9,280 nucleotides of DNA, taken from positions 1 to 9,280 of the forward strand of contig CACYBG010000002.1 in assembly GCA_902772605.1 (NCBI GenBank). Direction: 5' to 3'. Within the stretch, counting starts at the first letter, position 1. Each line of letters starts with the position of its first letter. The notes beneath the pieces are model-generated. The model did no database searches and was not told where the DNA came from. It saw only the letters and a list, made by a program, of their open reading frames with translations. This document shows positions 6,204 through 9,280 of this stretch, one piece after another. Made by a program: the position numbers and the translations under genes. The stretch is from an uncultured Spirochaetaceae bacterium. GTDB taxonomy: Bacteria > Spirochaetota > Spirochaetia > Treponematales > Treponemataceae.

Positions 6204-7595
6204 TCATTTCTTTACGCCCGCCATTTCTTCCGGATGGAATACTTCATCGAACCTTTCCGGTGTCAGGAATCCGAGCTGTACGCAGGCATCCTTGAGGGAG
6301 ATGTTCTTTTCGTATGCCAGATGGGAAGTTTTGGCAGCATTTTCGTATCCGATGTACGGGTTGAGAGCGGTTACAAGCATCAGTGAATTGTGGAGGTTGT
6401 CGTGCATCTTTTCCCTGTTTGCCGTTATTCCGACAGCACAGTTCTTGTTGAAGCTCAGAATGCTTTCTGCAAGAAGGCGGCATGACTGGATGAAGTTGTA
6501 TGCAATGACCGGCATGAATACGTTGAGTTCGAAGTTGCCCTGACTTGCTGCAAATCCGATTGCTGCATCGTTTCCCATGACCTGTACTGCGACCATTGTT
6601 ACGGCTTCACACTGGGTCGGGTTGACCTTTCCCGGCATGATTGAAGAACCCGGTTCGTTTTCCGGAATGTGGATTTCTCCAAGACCGTCGCGTGGACCTG
6701 ATGCAAGCCAGCGGACGTCGTTTGCAATCTTCATCATGTCGGCTGCAAGTGCCTTTACTGCTCCGTGTGCAAATACGAGCTCGTCCTTTGATGTAAGTGC
6801 ATGGAATTTGTTCGGTGCCGTGATGAACTGCTTTCCCGTCAGATCTGAAACGGCTGCGGCGACCTTTTCGTCGAATCCCTTCGGTGCGTTGAGCCCTGTT
6901 CCGACTGCCGTACCTCCGAGTGCAAGCTGCTTGAGGTAAGGGAGGGAAGACTTGAGCATTTCAACGTCGCGCTCGAGAGATGTCCTCCATCCTGAAATTT
7001 CCTGTGAAAACTGAATCGGAACGGCATCCTGAAGGTGCGTGCGTCCTGACTTTACGATGCCTTCGTTGTCCTTTTCGAGCTTTTCAAAGGTCTTTACCAG
7101 CGTATCGACTGCCGGAAGGAGCTTGTCCTCGATTGCTGCAACGGCAGAAATGTGGAGTGCAGTAGGGAAGGTATCGTTTGACGACTGGCTCATGTTGATG
7201 TCGTCGTTCGGGTGACAGAGCTTTTTGCCTGCAATTTCATTTGCACGGTTGGCGATTACTTCGTTTGCATTCATGTTGCTCTGGGTGCCTGAACCTGTCT
7301 GCCATACGACGAGAGGGAAGTTGTCGTTCAGCTTTCCGCTTATGACTTCATCGCATGCCTTGGAAATGCACTCAAGCTTTTCTGCCGTCATCTTCTCAGG
7401 CTTCAAGGCGTTGTTTGCAATGGCGGCAGCCTTTTTCAGGTATCCAAAGGCCTTTGTAATTTCACGCGGCATCGTTTCAATGCCTACGCCAATTTCAAAA
7501 TTCTCATGGCTGCGTTCAGTCTGAGCTCCCCAGAGCTTGTCTGCAGGAACCTTCACTTCGCCCATGGAATCATGCTCGATGCGGAAATTTTCCAT
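6204..7595 (-). CDS. fumC: Fumarate hydratase, class II (fumarase C)
   Basis: A 463-residue protein (E. coli FumC has 467) of the iron-independent fumarase/aspartase superfamily that interconverts fumarate and L-malate in the cytoplasm as a homotetramer. Seen in order: N-terminal DSMGEVKVPADKLWGAQTERS (9-29), SGTQSNMNANEV (102-113), HPNDDINMSQSSNDTFPTA (128-146), THLQDA with the catalytic His (H187), and the superfamily signature GSSIMPGKVNP (316-326) with the loop Ser. An ATG at 7607 would add four residues but has no ribosome binding site; the ATG at 7595 has GGAG 6 bases upstream and gives the standard N-terminus, so I chose 7595. It stands downstream of the LDH/MDH-family gene on the same strand, 270 bases away, and ends in its own terminator. 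The motifs favour fumarase over aspartase or argininosuccinate lyase. Confidence 0.96.
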   Translation of the reverse strand: MENFRIEHDSMGEVKVPADKLWGAQTERSHENFEIGVGIETMPREITKAFGYLKKAAAIANNALKPEKMTAEKLECISKACDEVISGKLNDNFPLVVWQTGSGTQSNMNANEVIANRANEIAGKKLCHPNDDINMSQSSNDTFPTALHISAVAAIEDKLLPAVDTLVKTFEKLEKDNEGIVKSGRTHLQDAVPIQFSQEISGWRTSLERDVEMLKSSLPYLKQLALGGTAVGTGLNAPKGFDEKVAAAVSDLTGKQFITAPNKFHALTSKDELVFAHGAVKALAADMMKIANDVRWLASGPRDGLGEIHIPENEPGSSIMPGKVNPTQCEAVTMVAVQVMGNDAAIGFAASQGNFELNVFMPVIAYNFIQSCRLLAESILSFNKNCAVGITANREKMHDNLHNSLMLVTALNPYIGYENAAKTSHLAYEKNISLKDACVQLGFLTPERFDEVFHPEEMAGVKK

Positions 7596-7631
7596 CGTTT
7601 TCTCCATAAAAAAGAATAGGGGGCGACTTCA

Positions 7632-7643
7632 TGACCCAGGTCA
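7632..7643. promoter_or_regulatory. Palindrome TGACC-NN-GGTCA upstream of fumC
   Basis: A 12-base inverted repeat (TGACC, two bases, GGTCA) about 37 bases before the fumC start. It overlaps TTGACC (complement of 7639-7644), the best -35-like hexamer before fumC, although no good -10 follows at standard spacing (TATTCT is 20 bases on). It has the shape of a dimer operator, but I cannot name a regulator, and it may be chance. Confidence 0.3.
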
Positions 7644-7729
7644 AGAGTTACCCTTGTTGTAAATAGGTTTTCATCGGGAACGGAAAGACTCCATCCCACC
7701 GTCTGCCGCCACAACAGACTTGAAAGGAA

Positions 7730-7846
7730 CCCCGGAAAAATCGATTTCCAGGGCATGATGCATATTTTTCTATGTTCATGCCGGCTTGAACCAGGTTCAG
7801 GAAGCCTTTCCGAATTCATTAAGATGCGGAAGCCTGAAAGTTCAGG
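7730..7846 (-). repeat. Cluster of stem-loops between the LDH/MDH gene and fumC
   Basis: Three hairpins follow one another 3' of the dehydrogenase gene. 7833-7838 (cctgaa) pairs with 7841-7846 (ttcagg). 7783-7787 (ggctt) pairs with 7802-7806 (aagcc), with inner gaac/gttc pairs. 7730-7738 pairs with 7745-7753: nine pairs including a G-U that exists only in minus-strand RNA. In addition 7752-7757 (ggcatg) is complementary to 7777-7782 (catgcc). None is followed by a good U-run, so a classical intrinsic terminator is not evident. This covers most of the 270-base gene-free stretch; the remainder (7644-7729) shows nothing I recognise. Confidence 0.45.
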
Positions 7847-7865
7847 ACGACATGAATCTTTCACC

Positions 7866-8807
7866 CTAGAAGTGCAGCTGCTTGATGATGTCCTTAAGGG
7901 TGTCGGCACTCTTTCTGAGTGAAGCAACTTCTGTGTCCGTAAGAGGAGCTACCATGCGGTTCTTGATTCCGTTTGCACCTACGATTGCAAGGATGCTGAG
8001 TGCAACGTCAGAGATGCCGTATTCACCGTTGAGCATCGTTGATACCGTGAGGAGTGAGTCTTTTCCGGCAGTAAGGCAGTTGCAGAGCTGTGTTACTGTT
8101 GCTCCGATACCGTAGTCGGTGCATCCCTTTGCCTTGATGATGATTCCGCCGGATGTGCGTACGTATTCCTCAATCTCGTCGTGGTTGAGGGCAGGGAAGT
8201 TGCGTCCTTCAGCTGATTCTGCAAACTTGTCCACAGGAATGGTTCCGATGTTAGCAAGGGACCACGGAACGAAAGAAGAATCTCCGTGCTCTCCGTAAAC
8301 GTAGGCATGTACGTGTACAGGTGCAACGTTGTATGTGTCGGCGAGCTTAGTGCGGAGACGTGCCGTATCAAGCATGGTTCCGGTTCCGAAGATGTGGTCT
8401 GCAGGGATTCCCGAGTACTTGACGAACTGATATGTAAGGATGTCTACAGGGTTTGCAACGATGATGTAGTTGGCTTTCGGTGCAACCTTGGTAATCTGTG
8501 AAATGATGCTCTTTGTGATGTCTACGTTGATCTGAGCCAAATCAAGGCGTGTCTGTCCAGGCTTGCGAGCAACTCCAGACGTAAGGATGACTACGTCGGA
8601 ATCCTTTGCATCCTCGTAATCTCCGTCATGGATGTTGATGGCCTTTGTGTAAGGCGTACCCTGTCTCATGTCCATTGCCGCACCCATTGCCCTTTCCTTA
8701 TTGATGTCAATAAGGACGATTTCTGATGCGACACCCTTCACGATAAGTGCATAGGCCACTGTTGATCCGACCTGTCCTGCACCGATAACGGTAATCTTGT
8801 TTGCCAT
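7866..8807 (-). CDS. NAD-dependent LDH/MDH-family dehydrogenase (LDH-type by sequence, malate-type Arg at the specificity position)
   Basis: A 313-residue cytoplasmic dehydrogenase of the L-lactate/malate family. Seen: Rossmann loop GAGQVG (9-14); D34 at the end of the second strand, pointing to NAD rather than NADP; substrate loop GVARKPGQTRLDL (78-90); N119; D147 and R150 in MLDTARLR; the catalytic YGEHGDSSF with H174; and T230 in KGCTDYGIG. Overall it looks LDH-like, and automated annotation would probably say L-lactate dehydrogenase. But the residue equivalent to LDH Gln102 is Arg (R81), the hallmark of malate/oxaloacetate specificity, within an R-x-P-G-Q-T-R loop resembling LDH-like malate dehydrogenases. 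The neighbouring fumC fits malate as substrate. ATG at 8807 with AGGAG 8 bases upstream. I am sure of the family and moderately inclined to malate dehydrogenase. Confidence 0.9.
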   Translation of the reverse strand: MANKITVIGAGQVGSTVAYALIVKGVASEIVLIDINKERAMGAAMDMRQGTPYTKAINIHDGDYEDAKDSDVVILTSGVARKPGQTRLDLAQINVDITKSIISQITKVAPKANYIIVANPVDILTYQFVKYSGIPADHIFGTGTMLDTARLRTKLADTYNVAPVHVHAYVYGEHGDSSFVPWSLANIGTIPVDKFAESAEGRNFPALNHDEIEEYVRTSGGIIIKAKGCTDYGIGATVTQLCNCLTAGKDSLLTVSTMLNGEYGISDVALSILAIVGANGIKNRMVAPLTDTEVASLRKSADTLKDIIKQLHF

Positions 8808-8976
8808 TGAAAAAACTCCTGTGATTGCGCCACTTTTTTGATCCGGCAGCTTATAGTATGGCAGGGGGCGAAGCCCGGAAATCCGGTTGGAAATCGACTG
8901 CCTGTTTGATTTCCATATTGCACTTGTTCCCGAAGGAAGGTCCTTAATTTCGTACGGATTTTAAAAACCTTCCTAG
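8808..8976 (-). promoter_or_regulatory. Long structured 5' leader of the LDH/MDH gene
   Basis: About 169 bases from the predicted transcription start to the ATG. Stems visible: A, 8934-8941 with 8967-8974 (eight pairs, at the 5' end); B, 8927-8930 with 8935-8938 closing a UUCG-type loop in minus-strand RNA; C, 8888-8895 with 8908-8915 (eight pairs, 12-base loop); D, 8875-8878 with 8883-8886; E, 8866-8869 with 8873-8876. A and B use the same bases, as do D and E. GGAAATC occurs twice on the plus strand (8877-8883 and 8889-8895), giving stem C two possible partners. I do not recognise a known riboswitch or T-box. Confidence 0.45.
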
Positions 8977-8982
8977 ACTATA

Positions 8983-9011
8983 GTTATAAATCAAAACACG
9001 ATTATTGTTAA
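8983..9011 (-). promoter_or_regulatory. Probable sigma-70-type promoter of the LDH/MDH gene
   Basis: On the minus strand TTAACA (9011-9006) and TATAAC (8988-8983) are separated by exactly 17 bases; each hexamer matches the consensus at five of six positions. It lies between the EF-G stop and the dehydrogenase gene and would start transcription near 8976. The TTGATTTATAA block around the -10 recurs at the hdr promoter. Confidence 0.6.
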
Positions 9012-9030
9012 TAGCAAAATCAGCAAAAAA

Positions 9031-9280
9031 TCAGTTTTTCCTTTGGAAGTGGCTGAATGTCATGCTGAAGCTTGCGCGTCCCTGTGTCACGGAGCGCAGG
9101 CTTGTGCTGAATCCGAACATCTTGGACATCGGGGCCTGTGCGTGGACTATGCTTCCTCCGGTTTTTTCCTCCATGCTCGAAATCATTCCGCCACGCTGTG
9201 TAATCTGGCTCATTGCGTCTCCAACAAATTCGGACGGGGATTCAATGTCAACAGCCATGATTGGTTCAAGAAGGTCGGGG
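9031..9280 (-). CDS. fusA: Translation elongation factor G, C-terminal fragment
   Basis: The last 82 codons of an EF-G-type GTPase; the rest lies beyond the window. The fragment covers the end of domain IV and domain V: LLEPIMAVDIESPSEFVGD at the start, then GGMISSMEEKTGG, APMSKMFGFSTSLRSVTQGR and ASFSMTFSHF, ending QRKN before TGA. The LLEPIM and SLRSVTQGR elements are typical of EF-G, which catalyses ribosomal translocation. Some bacteria, including spirochaetes, carry two or more EF-G paralogues, and the slightly divergent tail leaves open that this is a second copy. The stop is followed by T-rich sequence without a hairpin, so no terminator separates it clearly from the next promoter. Confidence 0.9.
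   Translation of the reverse strand, partial: PDLLEPIMAVDIESPSEFVGDAMSQITQRGGMISSMEEKTGGSIVHAQAPMSKMFGFSTSLRSVTQGRASFSMTFSHFQRKN

Noticed and set aside
7596..7607. ATG at 7607 as the fumC start
   Set aside because: There is no ribosome binding site ahead of it, while GGAG is properly spaced for the ATG at 7595, which gives the standard fumarase N-terminus.
7553..7927. A 124-codon minus-strand reading frame spanning the gap between the dehydrogenase gene and fumC
   Set aside because: It overlaps both flanking genes in another frame, its sequence is low-complexity Ser/Arg-rich without any family motif, and the stretch is better explained by stem-loops.
9001..9015. TTGTTAA resembling half of a Rex operator near the dehydrogenase promoter
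   Set aside because: The second half-site TTAACAA is missing at the required spacing, and the bases are already explained as the -35 region.
1..9280. CRISPR arrays, insertion sequences, tRNA or rRNA genes
   Set aside because: I found no regularly spaced direct repeats, transposase-like frames, cloverleaf sequences or ribosomal RNA segments on either strand.

Overview
The window reads as a chromosomal segment of an anaerobic, fermentative bacterium with roughly even base composition. Every gene I can support lies on the minus strand, so transcription runs from position 9280 towards 1. The gene content (an Hdr/Flx electron-bifurcating complex, class II fumarase, an LDH/MDH-family dehydrogenase, elongation factor G) fits a strict or facultative anaerobe making reduced acids. 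A treponeme-like spirochaete is my best guess, but nothing here proves it; a clostridial or other anaerobic host remains possible.

Layout in transcription order: (1) 9280-9031, the 3' end of an EF-G gene. (2) 9030-8808, a promoter and a long, structured leader. (3) 8807-7866, an NAD-dependent LDH/MDH-family enzyme whose substrate-specificity position carries the malate-type Arg. (4) 7865-7596, a gene-free stretch with several stem-loops, a TGACC-NN-GGTCA palindrome and the fumC ribosome binding site. (5) 7595-6204, fumC, followed by a clear intrinsic terminator. (6) 6090-5888, the promoter and structured leader of the next operon. (7) 5887-1, a tightly packed operon hdrB-hdrC-hdrA-mvhD(flxD)-flxC-flxB-flxA, with flxA cut off by the window edge.

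Together the genes suggest redox balancing of fermentation. The dehydrogenase and fumarase would interconvert oxaloacetate, malate and fumarate on the reductive branch towards succinate. The HdrABC-FlxABCD proteins would couple NADH oxidation to ferredoxin reduction and to reduction of a disulfide at HdrB by flavin-based bifurcation. The disulfide partner is not in the window and, in a bacterium without CoM-S-S-CoB, is the main open question.

The coding content belongs to known families. The parts most worth a second look are the Arg at the LDH/MDH specificity position, the two structured leaders, the hairpin placed exactly at the Hdr/Flx junction of the operon, and the related palindromes between genes. 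I saw no CRISPR array, tRNA, rRNA, insertion sequence or transposase.
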